Source: an uncultured bacterium (GTDB taxonomy: Bacteria > Verrucomicrobiota > Kiritimatiellia > RFP12 > UBA1067). Taken from it: a stretch of DNA of 42,812 nt. The notes beneath the pieces were generated by a model that was not told the DNA's origin, did no database searches, and was given only the letters and a program-made list of their open reading frames with translations. The position numbers were made by a program, and so were the translations under genes. Location: the NCBI GenBank assembly GCA_902761035.1, contig CACWIW010000033.1:1-42812 (forward strand), given 5' to 3'. This document shows positions 10,401 through 17,277 of this stretch, one piece after another. Position 1 is the first letter of the stretch. The number at the start of each line of letters is the position of its first letter.

Positions 10401-11175
10401 CGTGTTTGAGAACGATGTGTGTGCTTATACCAAGAAGGTGAACATCACCGACGGTGAGTTCAACAGTCTGTTGGATTTCTACTGCTATGTTTCCGGCGCA
10501 ACGCTTGATTGGTCGGTCAGCGGTGGGAGGTTCGCCGACGAACTTTGGGACTATGGTCAGCATCCTACTGGTTTTATCACAGGAGGTGTTTTCACGTGGC
10601 CCCCGTATGACGATATCACGGTGGATCCGTATGTCGATCTGATACCCGAAGGTTACATCACCGTGGCCAACACCGACGCCGAGACGAAAGTGGCGTATCC
10701 GTACACGGTTGTGGCGGCGATCTTGCATTTTGTGTACCCGATCGAGGGTACGGCAGGCGTGCCGGTGGCGAACGAGTGGCTGGCGGCGCAGTTCCCGAGC
10801 ATCTATCCCGATGCGACGAAGCCGATCCTCGCCTCGATCACGAACGACCTCGTGCAGGCGCTGTCGGCGAACGGCGCGAACGACATGCCGAAGTGGGAGA
10901 GCTACGTGCTCGGGCTCGATCCGGCTGATCCCACGGCAAAGCTGCGTCTGACGGCGGCAGCGAAGGACGCGACCACGGTGACGATTACGGGAATCATCGA
11001 CACGACGAAGTTCCCGGAGCCTACGGGCACGACGGTGAAGTTCCGTCTCGCGAAGCGCAACGGCGACGAGTGGACGAATCTCGCCACTGGCTCCGAGACG
11101 CCGTCGTTCGATTGTCTGCTGGAGGATGTGGCCGGTGAAGAACTGGCAATCTTCGCCGATATCGTCACGGAGTGA
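7483..11175 (+). CDS. Large secreted three-module beta-helix-like surface protein
   Basis: 1230 aa from ATG 7483, chosen because TAAGGAAAAG precedes it and the upstream ATG (7438) lies in the promoter. The N-terminus (MKKTMMKTIGSLSAKF... to AWG) is a signal peptide. Three modules of about 310-330 residues each begin with VAQIVTDGGATTNKYESLAE, followed by a (V/L)xLDLNGK strand and many short ITGGTF/ISGGTF/MTGG repeats typical of right-handed parallel beta-helices. The DNA of module starts two and three (about 8630 and 9563) is nearly identical, pointing to recent duplication. The C-terminus has a distinct domain with GANDMPKWESYVLGLDPADP, a motif I associate with secreted repeat proteins of this group. 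No transmembrane anchor is seen at the end. It is the first gene of an operon of exported proteins. Adhesin or matrix protein is inference. Confidence 0.85.
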   Translation: MKKTMMKTIGSLSAKFVAMSLAFMCLGSAWGESPVAQVITDGGATTNKYESLAEAFTAANEAGTATIQMLEDVDVTNVAYVVSLGSTVTLDLNGKIVKGTDDTNGGFAFITNNGTFTIDDTSANHDGELVYGTRTPNMNQTPGYGNYTIENEGTLNIVAGTVRQETRGPACYAVNNSSRYSNAVFNMQGGLMTSPGNAVRAYGLSDTYENEVNISGGSIAATGAGALWVQLGSLAPKVTLNVTGGSMSGRDYAFFDVDYGNSLENVTYNIQDGTFTGEIFTYGATTEISGGTFNGPVTEKAGSLTISDGTFNDTVEAYGGGTVRITDGTFNGTVVADDDGTALISGGLFASQVRDDYCAEGYIPTDEDPLTGMYTVMAGTYVAQIVTDGGATTNKYESLAEAIAAVPADGTETTITMIADETINANAGVTIPANKNVVLDLNGKTITGVVQSPTTAQTILNRGALVITDSSDGKNGKITNVVSDENAGSPGVGKNWASNAIRNEGDLTVNAGNIINTGMGGACYAIDNYYAGQVTINGGVVDAAKASAIRMFDNNGGKVTVTDGTIGHYTSDSDCSYMGVQVQNGSNADVEITGGNFAATYAVYSKGTGDSSVSISNGTFDGYVAFGSAGPDDIAISGGTFLLPVGTAGNQTGFISGGIFANDVDEAYCAQGYISAVYDAQNGLYIVRQGHYVAQIVTDGGATTNKYESLAEAVAAVPTDGTETTIEMIADYSFSGNEGVIIAKTQNVVLDLNGHVVSHTAPGADDSYCIYNDGKLTIKDSSDTNADGTGTGKLTTFAETVDTGVKPGYANDLILNDGEVTVMSGLLENTSAAGATYVIDLNWPESDSHVKINIDGGCISAPHSTGVRMYAFVVGDNDYAFNMTGGKIDAYGYGIHTYSPDSGVKVEINISGGTVSSSSYMAIYDEHEKYQEPTACDNMTYNITGGTFSSASDNYDYKCSLWTYGAALNISGGVFENDVCAYTKKVNITDGEFNSLLDFYCYVSGATLDWSVSGGRFADELWDYGQHPTGFITGGVFTWPPYDDITVDPYVDLIPEGYITVANTDAETKVAYPYTVVAAILHFVYPIEGTAGVPVANEWLAAQFPSIYPDATKPILASITNDLVQALSANGANDMPKWESYVLGLDPADPTAKLRLTAAAKDATTVTITGIIDTTKFPEPTGTTVKFRLAKRNGDEWTNLATGSETPSFDCLLEDVAGEELAIFADIVTE

Positions 11176-11221
11176 GTGGAAGTGTAAAGTGAAAAGTGTA
11201 AAGTTGAAGGGAGCAAAGGAA

Positions 11222-11971
11222 ATGAAGAATGCAATTGCGATGATTCTGGTGGTGGTCGCGACAAGCGCGACCCTCCCGGCGCTGGCTGGGCAAGACAACC
11301 TGCTGGCGACGTTCTCGACGAAGGGGCCGGACTGCTATGCGGACGGCACGGTCGTGAAGGACGGCGAGTGTTACGCGCTCGTGTGGACCAAGGCCGATGC
11401 GTCGTTCGAGGGCATCACCGTGACCGGCGAGGCCGTGGGCGACCAAAACCTCAACCGTGTGCTCTGCATCGCGCCGCTTGCGAAGGGCGGACGCTGTCCG
11501 GACGTGGTCGTGGAAGTGAACAAGGTCGTGGCCGATCTCTACGCGGGCGCAGGATCATTCTCGCTCCATCTGCTCGACACGCGGAGGGCCGATGGCACGC
11601 CCGGCGGCGTCGAAGCCGGCGTGAATGGATTCAGCGCAGCACAGGAGTTCAAGCTCTCCGCCGCTGAGCAGTTGCAGACCGGCGTCGCCACGAACGCGGA
11701 GATCGCGGCCACCGCCACGATCTTGCCCGATACCATCCCGCAGCCGAAGATCAAGTCGATCGAGGTGAAGGACGGCATCGTGCGCCTCACGGTCGCTCGC
11801 ACGTCGAAGATGGTGCGCTACGGCGTTTCCTCGGGTGCGACGCCCGGCGAGCTCGCGGCAGATGCCGCATTCGCGCCGAAGGACGGCGACGATGCGCACG
11901 ACATCGTGATCGAGGCACCGGCGAAGGGCACAAGCGGGTTCTTCTCGGTCGGCCGCGCCCCGTTGAAGTAG
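11222..11971 (+). CDS. Exported protein of unknown function
   Basis: 249 aa from ATG 11222, with AAAGGAA just upstream. The signal peptide is MKNAIAMILVVVATSATLPA followed by LAG. The mature part begins DNLLATFSTKGPDCYADGTV and has a central beta-rich stretch plus a C-terminal segment (IKSIEVKDGIVRLTVARTSKM) resembling a fibronectin-like strand pattern. I do not recognise a catalytic motif. It lies 46 bases after the large repeat protein and shares its signal-peptide coding sequence with the next gene, which suggests a co-expressed exported set. Confidence 0.75.
   Translation: MKNAIAMILVVVATSATLPALAGQDNLLATFSTKGPDCYADGTVVKDGECYALVWTKADASFEGITVTGEAVGDQNLNRVLCIAPLAKGGRCPDVVVEVNKVVADLYAGAGSFSLHLLDTRRADGTPGGVEAGVNGFSAAQEFKLSAAEQLQTGVATNAEIAATATILPDTIPQPKIKSIEVKDGIVRLTVARTSKMVRYGVSSGATPGELAADAAFAPKDGDDAHDIVIEAPAKGTSGFFSVGRAPLK
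11254..11272 (+). repeat. Hairpin repeat inside signal-peptide codons, copy 1
   Basis: GGTCGCGACAAGCGCGACC has a 7-bp perfect stem and a 5-base loop. The same 19 bases, followed by the same CTCCCG, occur at 12047-12065 in the next gene. Both encode VVATSATLP in the signal peptide. Confidence 0.8.
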
Positions 11972-12017
11972 TGGTTAGTGGCGAGTGGTTAGTGGTTAGT
12001 TTAAAGGAGAATTGAAA

Positions 12018-12839
12018 ATGAAGAAGTGGATGATGGTTCTGGCGGTGGTCGCGACAAGCGCGACCCTCCCGTATGGTGCATGGGGTTCGGCGACCAACTC
12101 CGTGCCGTCCGCGAACCTGTTCGGGTCGGCCAAGATAACCGGCAATGTTTCGTCGAATCTGTACGTGGCGGTGCCGTTTGAGGGATTTGAGGCGGACGGC
12201 GCGGCGCGTGCGGCGTCGAACGTGGTGCACGCGGCGAATCTGTCCGACGGTGCTAAGATGTTCGCGTGGGACAAGGATACTAATGGTGGTCAATACAACG
12301 TTTACGAGTCTGAGGACGGAAAATGGACGACGCCACCCAAGGTGACGGTGACTGCCGAAGGGAAAGCGGTGGTTTCTGAGGCCGACCTTGGGTACGGCGT
12401 CACGGCGGGGACGGGTGTGATCCTTACGCGCAAGAGCACGTCCGAAGCGGTGTATGTGTACGGACAGGTCCCGGCGGCGTTGGCGGAGTCGGTGACGTTC
12501 GGCGCGGGGCAGACGCTCGTTTCGCCGCCTTACACAAATGCGACGGTGTCGGTGGGCGGCGTGAAGTACGTGGACCTCAACGCATCCACGTGGACTGGTG
12601 TCAAGGCCACGGGGAAGAAGCGCTTGAAAGACCTGGCCGGCGCCGACTACATCCAGTTCCGCACGGCGGATAACATTCTGGTCAAGTATTTCTACCTTGA
12701 AGGCGAGGGCTGGGGCGTGGTGCCTACTCAGGTGTCGCAGTTCTCAGATCTCGTGGCGAATGGCAAGGCGTTGATCCCCGCCGGTACCGCATTTTGGTAC
12801 TATAGCAACAACGGCGGCGCGAAAGTTGAGTGGAAGTGA
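12018..12839 (+). CDS. Exported protein of unknown function
   Basis: 273 aa from ATG 12018, preceded by AAAGGAGA at a good distance; the in-frame TTG at 12012 is less likely. The signal peptide is MKKWMMVLAVVATSATLPYG followed by AWG. The mature part reads ATNSVPSANLFGSAKITG, a tail seen in exported proteins that report values rather than catalyse, and contains SEADLGYGVTAGTGVIL and a C-terminal YYSNNGGAKVEW. No known active site was found. The spacer before it (11972-12000) is built of AGTGGTTAGT-type repeats. It is probably co-transcribed with its neighbours. Confidence 0.75.
   Translation: MKKWMMVLAVVATSATLPYGAWGSATNSVPSANLFGSAKITGNVSSNLYVAVPFEGFEADGAARAASNVVHAANLSDGAKMFAWDKDTNGGQYNVYESEDGKWTTPPKVTVTAEGKAVVSEADLGYGVTAGTGVILTRKSTSEAVYVYGQVPAALAESVTFGAGQTLVSPPYTNATVSVGGVKYVDLNASTWTGVKATGKKRLKDLAGADYIQFRTADNILVKYFYLEGEGWGVVPTQVSQFSDLVANGKALIPAGTAFWYYSNNGGAKVEWK
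12047..12065 (+). repeat. Hairpin repeat inside signal-peptide codons, copy 2
   Basis: Identical 19-base hairpin to 11254-11272, again within the codons of the signal peptide hydrophobic core. Confidence 0.8.
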
Positions 12840-12886
12840 GTTTAGTGGCTAGTGGAAGACCGAAAGACTTAAAAGGAGGAATGAAA

Positions 12887-13456
12887 ATGAAGAAGAGTTT
12901 TATGGCAATTCTGGCGGCGGCCCTTGCGGGTGCAGCCTGGGCGGATACTTCCGCCGACGTGCTCGTGTGGTACCTCGATACGGAAGAGGACCTGGAGAAT
13001 GCCGGGGTCCAATTCGACACTATTAAGTTCTGGGCCGTGGACGCGAACAACACCACGGTCAACTTGGCCGACCGGACGTACACGGGGCCCGCCTATCTGC
13101 TCGCCGGGACTCCGGCGGCTGGCAGCGGCGATACGATCACGGTGCCGAACGATCAGGCTCCGGCTACGATTTACGGAACCTATTACACGAATCTCAGCGG
13201 CTACGATTCGGGGTATTCCTTCTGGATGGAGTTGTACCTTGGCGACGAGAAGGTGGAGCGTATGTTTCAGACTGTAAACTGGAATGATTTCAAACAGCAC
13301 ATGGTTGCTTCGTCCGGTCTTTCCAATGACCTGAATCTTTCGCCAGAAGCGGGTGCGTTCAACTTCGCCTCGAAGATGGTTCCTGAGCCGACGAGCGGGC
13401 TGTTGTTCCTGATTGGCGGTGCGCTCCTCGCGCTCCGCCGACGTAGATCTGCGTGA
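12887..13456 (+). CDS. PEP-CTERM sorting-domain exported protein
   Basis: 189 aa. AGGAGG at 12874-12879 is too close to ATG 12881 but ideal for ATG 12887, which is chosen. The signal peptide is MKKSFMAILAAALAGAAWAD. The C-terminus is a textbook PEP-CTERM signal: VPEPTSGLLFLIGGALLALR then an arginine cluster. That signal is cut by exosortase at the outer face of the inner membrane before export to the surface or matrix. The middle (YLDTEEDLENAGVQFDTIKF) is not a recognised domain. No exosortase is in this window, so one must be encoded elsewhere. Its stop overlaps a possible GTG start of the next gene. Confidence 0.85.
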   Translation: MKKSFMAILAAALAGAAWADTSADVLVWYLDTEEDLENAGVQFDTIKFWAVDANNTTVNLADRTYTGPAYLLAGTPAAGSGDTITVPNDQAPATIYGTYYTNLSGYDSGYSFWMELYLGDEKVERMFQTVNWNDFKQHMVASSGLSNDLNLSPEAGAFNFASKMVPEPTSGLLFLIGGALLALRRRRSA

Positions 13457-13458
13457 GG

Positions 13459-15855
13459 ATGCGATTCTTTAGAAACAGAACTCTTGTGCAGTGGGTGACG
13501 GCTATGGCGCTTGGCGCTGCCGTCGCCTTTCTTTCCTGGTGGTGGCGGTATGCCTGGTTGCCGCCGGGTGTGTGGGAGGACGTGGCGGTGGCGGCGGGGA
13601 TACGTCCGCCCGAGGCGCCGTTCCCGCTTCTCTGGCACGCGCTGACGCATCAGCTCTTTCGGTTGCTGGACATGGCGCAGGCGATCCGCGCGCTGCGTCT
13701 GGCGGGGCATGTGGCACTAGGCCTTGCTGCGATGATGTCGTTTGCGCTCCTGAACGAGGTGCTGCCGAAAGCCATGCGTGGGCGGCTGCTGCGCGCGGCA
13801 AGGTACAGGAGGATTGTACGCGTGGTGTTGCTGCAGGGCGCGGTGCTGTTAACATGTTCCGAACCCGTCTGGGAGATTGGTCAGGCGTTCTGTCCTGTCA
13901 TATTTCATTTTCTGCTGTTTCTCGCGGCGGTTTTGGTCTTCGTGCGGTATGCTGTGCGCCGTGGCGTCATCGCGGGGTGGTACTGGACGATGCTGATTCT
14001 CGGCGTACTGGCCGGCGAGACTGTACTTGGAGTTGTGCTGGTCGCAGTATTTTTTGTCGCGTACCGCATACGCGCGAGGTCGAACCCCGACAAATGGTCC
14101 AATCCGATGGCGGATCCGTTCGTTAGGACGGTGATGGTGCGCCGGATGGCGTTGTCCACGTTGGCGGGGTGGCTTATTGCCGTAGTTGGCAACTGCGTGT
14201 ATTTCTGCATGATGAATGGGCTTGAGGCGCATGAATTGCTGGTTATTCAGTATGCGGTTACGTATCTGATAAACTATTTTAAGTTACTTGCGGCGACGTT
14301 AACGCCGTCGGGCTGGATTCTGTTCATTGTCGTGGTGCTGGTGCCTTTTGTGCTGTCGATGGTACATGTCAAAGCTGCCACGGACGACGAGAGGTTCCTG
14401 TCGTACTGGCATGCGGCGTTCTTCATTCTCGTGGGATTCGTCGCGTTCCTGCAGCTCGTGGGATGGCGGTCGTTCTGGTTTTGGACCTGGGCAGACGGAC
14501 AGGAGTATGTGTGCTCTCCGCTGCTGAAATGCCTGTGTTCGTTCATGTGCGTTCAGACGTTCATACACGCGCTCTGCGTGCTTGAAGTGGATGCGTACTT
14601 CCGCAACCATAAGCGCATCGCCGCAATCAAGTACCAGGACTCCGTCGAGGATTCTGCGCGCGGGGCGGAAATTGCGGCGTCGTTCCGCGGCGTTAACCGC
14701 ATTGCGCGCCTGGGCCTCATGCTGGAACCGCTTGTCGTGCTTGCTCTCGTCCTGCCGTTCCGGACGCAGACAACGCGCCGGATTGTCAACGCGCTGTACG
14801 ACTGCGCGCGTCAGACGGCGCTGGAGTGCCATGACGCCCGGTACGTGTTTACCGACGGCGCGCTCGACACGGCTGTGGAGCTGTGCGCCCGCGAGCAGGG
14901 GCGGGGACTGCTGGCGTTGTCCGTGGCCGCCGGGGCGTCGGAGCGGGAGCGCTATCTGCGTTGCCGCGGCGCGGTGGACGACGAGGACCGGGAGATATTG
15001 TCCGTCAACGCCATGGACGCGCTGCGCACGTGGCTGCGCTTCAAGAAGCAACGTATCGAGGAAGTGGCCGTGCAGCTGGGGTTCGAGCAGTGGAAGGGGC
15101 GGCACGGAAAGGAACGGATGCCCCCTGCGGCGGGAATGGTGGCGCGTCCGGCCGGTTTTCCGCCCGGCCTCGCGGAGGCGGGTGTGGAGGCTGCGCATGG
15201 CCTGGTGAAGCGCATTCTTGACATCTACGCGGACGACGAGAAACTTGAGAATGTATCGCCTGAGCTGCGCGACCTGTTCTCGCGGATGCAGTGGCGCGTA
15301 GCGCGGATGTGCCGTCTGCGGGCAGACAACTTGGATAGAGAGGGGGACAAAGAACGCGCGCGTGAAGAAAGCAAGCTCGCGGACGACCTGGACGAGCGCA
15401 ACGAGCCGTTCATGCGCATACGCAGGGAGTTGGAGATGGCCGGACAGGGAAGTTCGCGTCTCACGCCACGCGAGGGGCTGCGTCTGGCAATGGAGCGTCC
15501 CAATTTCCGCATGGCGGCTATGTTTGCGCGTCAGGTACTTGTATCGGATCCCCTGGACCTGGAGGCGAACTTCGCGATGGGGATGTTCTATCACTGCGAC
15601 GAGCAGTACGGTCAAGCGGAGGAATATCTTAAAAAATGTCTTAAGAAAGACCCGCGAAACGCATCTATCCTGAACGATCTTGCGGTGGCACAGCTCCGCC
15701 AGGGGCATCTTGACGAGGCCGAGGAGAACGCGCGAAAGGCAGTGGCGGCCAACGGCAAGCTGGCGGAGGCGCGCCGCACGCTTGAAAATGTGTTGAATGA
15801 AAAGAAGTCGGCAGAGAAGGCCAAACGCGAGAAGCCTCAGCAGCAAAACCGGTAG
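13459..15855 (+). CDS. Polytopic membrane protein with C-terminal TPR repeats
   Basis: 798 aa from ATG 13459; a GTG at 13453, overlapping the previous stop, would add two residues. The first half has about 8-10 hydrophobic membrane segments (for example MALGAAVAFLSWWW, ILGVLAGETVLGVVLVAVFF, GWILFIVVVLVPFVLSMV). The second half is soluble and charged and ends in at least two TPR units (EANFAMGMFYHCDEQYGQAE, then SILNDLAVAQLRQGHLDEAE) and a lysine-rich tail. It follows the PEP-CTERM gene directly, so a role in handling or secreting the surface proteins is possible but unproven. I do not recognise a named family. Confidence 0.75.
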   Translation: MRFFRNRTLVQWVTAMALGAAVAFLSWWWRYAWLPPGVWEDVAVAAGIRPPEAPFPLLWHALTHQLFRLLDMAQAIRALRLAGHVALGLAAMMSFALLNEVLPKAMRGRLLRAARYRRIVRVVLLQGAVLLTCSEPVWEIGQAFCPVIFHFLLFLAAVLVFVRYAVRRGVIAGWYWTMLILGVLAGETVLGVVLVAVFFVAYRIRARSNPDKWSNPMADPFVRTVMVRRMALSTLAGWLIAVVGNCVYFCMMNGLEAHELLVIQYAVTYLINYFKLLAATLTPSGWILFIVVVLVPFVLSMVHVKAATDDERFLSYWHAAFFILVGFVAFLQLVGWRSFWFWTWADGQEYVCSPLLKCLCSFMCVQTFIHALCVLEVDAYFRNHKRIAAIKYQDSVEDSARGAEIAASFRGVNRIARLGLMLEPLVVLALVLPFRTQTTRRIVNALYDCARQTALECHDARYVFTDGALDTAVELCAREQGRGLLALSVAAGASERERYLRCRGAVDDEDREILSVNAMDALRTWLRFKKQRIEEVAVQLGFEQWKGRHGKERMPPAAGMVARPAGFPPGLAEAGVEAAHGLVKRILDIYADDEKLENVSPELRDLFSRMQWRVARMCRLRADNLDREGDKERAREESKLADDLDERNEPFMRIRRELEMAGQGSSRLTPREGLRLAMERPNFRMAAMFARQVLVSDPLDLEANFAMGMFYHCDEQYGQAEEYLKKCLKKDPRNASILNDLAVAQLRQGHLDEAEENARKAVAANGKLAEARRTLENVLNEKKSAEKAKREKPQQQNR

Positions 15856-15874
15856 TGCCCGAATCTTAGTCTTC

Positions 15875-16068
15875 ACTCAAAAATAACTTGAACACACTAT
15901 ATTGTTCACAAATCTTCATTGCCAAAATTGTTCACAAATCACAAATATCAATCGTGGAGGGGTGGAGGTTCCTCCTATTTGTATTGGTGGCAATGGTGGC
16001 ATTTGTGAACAATTGAGATTTGTGAACAATCGCAAAGTTACAGACGAGTGTTCAAATTGTTTTTGCGT
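15875..16068. repeat. MITE-like long inverted-repeat element
   Basis: The ends are imperfect inverted repeats: ACTCAAAAATAACTTGAACAC at 15875-15895 pairs with 16048-16068, 18 of 21 bases matching. Inside, ATTGTTCACAAAT at 15901 and 15927 is inverted as ATTTGTGAACAAT at 16001 and 16018. No transposase is encoded. The small open frames across it are not credible genes. A half copy lies inverted at 28797-28866. The whole fills the 300-base gap between the TPR protein and the mraY-like gene. Confidence 0.75.
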
Positions 16069-16081
16069 AACCACTAAAAGT

Positions 16082-16106
16082 GAGGAGAAATGATTCTATT
16101 CTCCTC
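16082..16106 (+). other. Hairpin upstream of mraY-like gene
   Basis: GAGGAGAA (16082-16089) pairs perfectly with TTCTCCTC (16099-16106) around a 9-base loop. No U-run follows, so it is not a classic terminator. It lies just upstream of a -10 box and might be a boundary or regulatory structure. Confidence 0.4.
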
Positions 16107-16121
16107 CAAAGGCCGCTGCTT

Positions 16122-16131
16122 TTGCTATACT
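16122..16131 (+). promoter_or_regulatory. Extended -10 box before mraY-like gene
   Basis: TTGCTATACT has TG-N-TATACT spacing and sits about 25 bases before ATG 16156, leaving a short leader. No clear -35. Confidence 0.45.
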
Positions 16132-16155
16132 ATCCGCCAAAGGACACTGTAAACC

Positions 16156-17277
16156 ATGCTCTACCATCTCGCAGATACACTTGAAAACTTATGGGGCCCG
16201 TTCCGCCTGCTGCGGTCGCACGCCCTCCTTCTGGCCGCCGGCACGATGCTCGCGGCACTCGCCGTTTTGCTGCTGTTGCCGAAGCTGTGGCGGTTCTCGC
16301 CGCACGACCACGGCAAGGCCATTCTCGGCAAGGACGGGATGACGTCCGCCGGCAAGCCCACGGGCACTGGCCTGTGGGTGACGCTGCTCGTGCTGCCGAT
16401 TCTCCTCCTGGTGCTGCCGCTTTCGGGGCCAGTACTCGGCATCATCGCCTGTCTGTACGTGGCGATGGTGTGCGGCTACCTCGACGACCGGTCGGAGAAG
16501 CCCTGGGGACAGCTCAAGAAGGGCCTGCTGGACGCGGCCGTGTGTCTGGGCGTGGCGTACTTCGTGTGGTCGGCGCTCGGTGGCCATGTGTGGCTGCCGT
16601 TCGTCAAGGGCGACTGGATCATGCCGTGGTGGGCCTACATCCCCTGTATGGGTTTCGTGCTGTTCGTGTCGATGAACGCGACGAACTGCTCGGACGGCGT
16701 GGATGGCCTGGCGGGATCGCTCTCCGTGATTTCGCTCATTGCGCTGGCGGTGTTCCTGTACGCGGTGATCGGCTACCGTCCGATGGCGGACTACCTCCTC
16801 GTGCCGCACAACTACCTCGCGGTGCGCTGTGCGATCATGCTCATGACGGTGGCCGGCGGTTTCGCGGGATACCTGTGGTGGAACGCAGAACCGTCGAAGG
16901 CGCTCATGGGCGACGCGGGGTCTCGCTTCCTCGGGCTACTGCTCGGTGCGGGCGTGCTCGTGACGGAGAACCCGTTCCTCATCTTCGCGTTTGCGCCGAT
17001 CGTGCTGGTGAACGGCGGTGGCGGCATGGTGAAGATACTCCTCCTCCGCTTCTTCCGCAAGTGCGGGTTCGACGTACGTCCGCCGTCCCAGCTACAGCCG
17101 GAAGAGCAGCAAAAACGCAACGTGCTCGTGAAGGCGGTGTGGAAGGTCCGCTTCCCGTTGCATGACCACTGCAAGAAAGAGCTGCACTGGACGAACGCAC
17201 AGGTCCTCATGCGCTTCGTGCTCCTGCAGGCCTTCCTCATGCCGCTCGTATTCCTTCTACTTATAAAGATTCGTTGA
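16156..17277 (+). CDS. mraY: MraY-like phospho-N-acetylmuramoyl-pentapeptide transferase
   Basis: 373 aa with about ten membrane segments. The MraY/WecA family moves a phospho-sugar from UDP to undecaprenyl phosphate at the inner membrane. Seen in order: the Asp pair in GYLDDRSE, NCSDGVDGLAGSL (MraY NLTDGLDGLA), LMGDAGSRFLG (MraY MGDTGSLALG), and near the C-terminus FPLHDHCKKELHW at the place of the MraY PLHHHFExxGW motif. The HHH triad reads HDH, which is unusual. The gene stands next to lnt rather than in a division and cell wall cluster. It is either this organism's divergent MraY or a related lipid-carrier sugar-phosphate transferase; the C-terminal loop favours MraY. Its stop overlaps the lnt start. 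Confidence 0.75.
   Translation: MLYHLADTLENLWGPFRLLRSHALLLAAGTMLAALAVLLLLPKLWRFSPHDHGKAILGKDGMTSAGKPTGTGLWVTLLVLPILLLVLPLSGPVLGIIACLYVAMVCGYLDDRSEKPWGQLKKGLLDAAVCLGVAYFVWSALGGHVWLPFVKGDWIMPWWAYIPCMGFVLFVSMNATNCSDGVDGLAGSLSVISLIALAVFLYAVIGYRPMADYLLVPHNYLAVRCAIMLMTVAGGFAGYLWWNAEPSKALMGDAGSRFLGLLLGAGVLVTENPFLIFAFAPIVLVNGGGGMVKILLLRFFRKCGFDVRPPSQLQPEEQQKRNVLVKAVWKVRFPLHDHCKKELHWTNAQVLMRFVLLQAFLMPLVFLLLIKIR

Noticed and set aside
15902..16093. Small 63-aa open frame
   Set aside because: It starts with TTG, runs through the inverted-repeat element and has no ribosome binding site.
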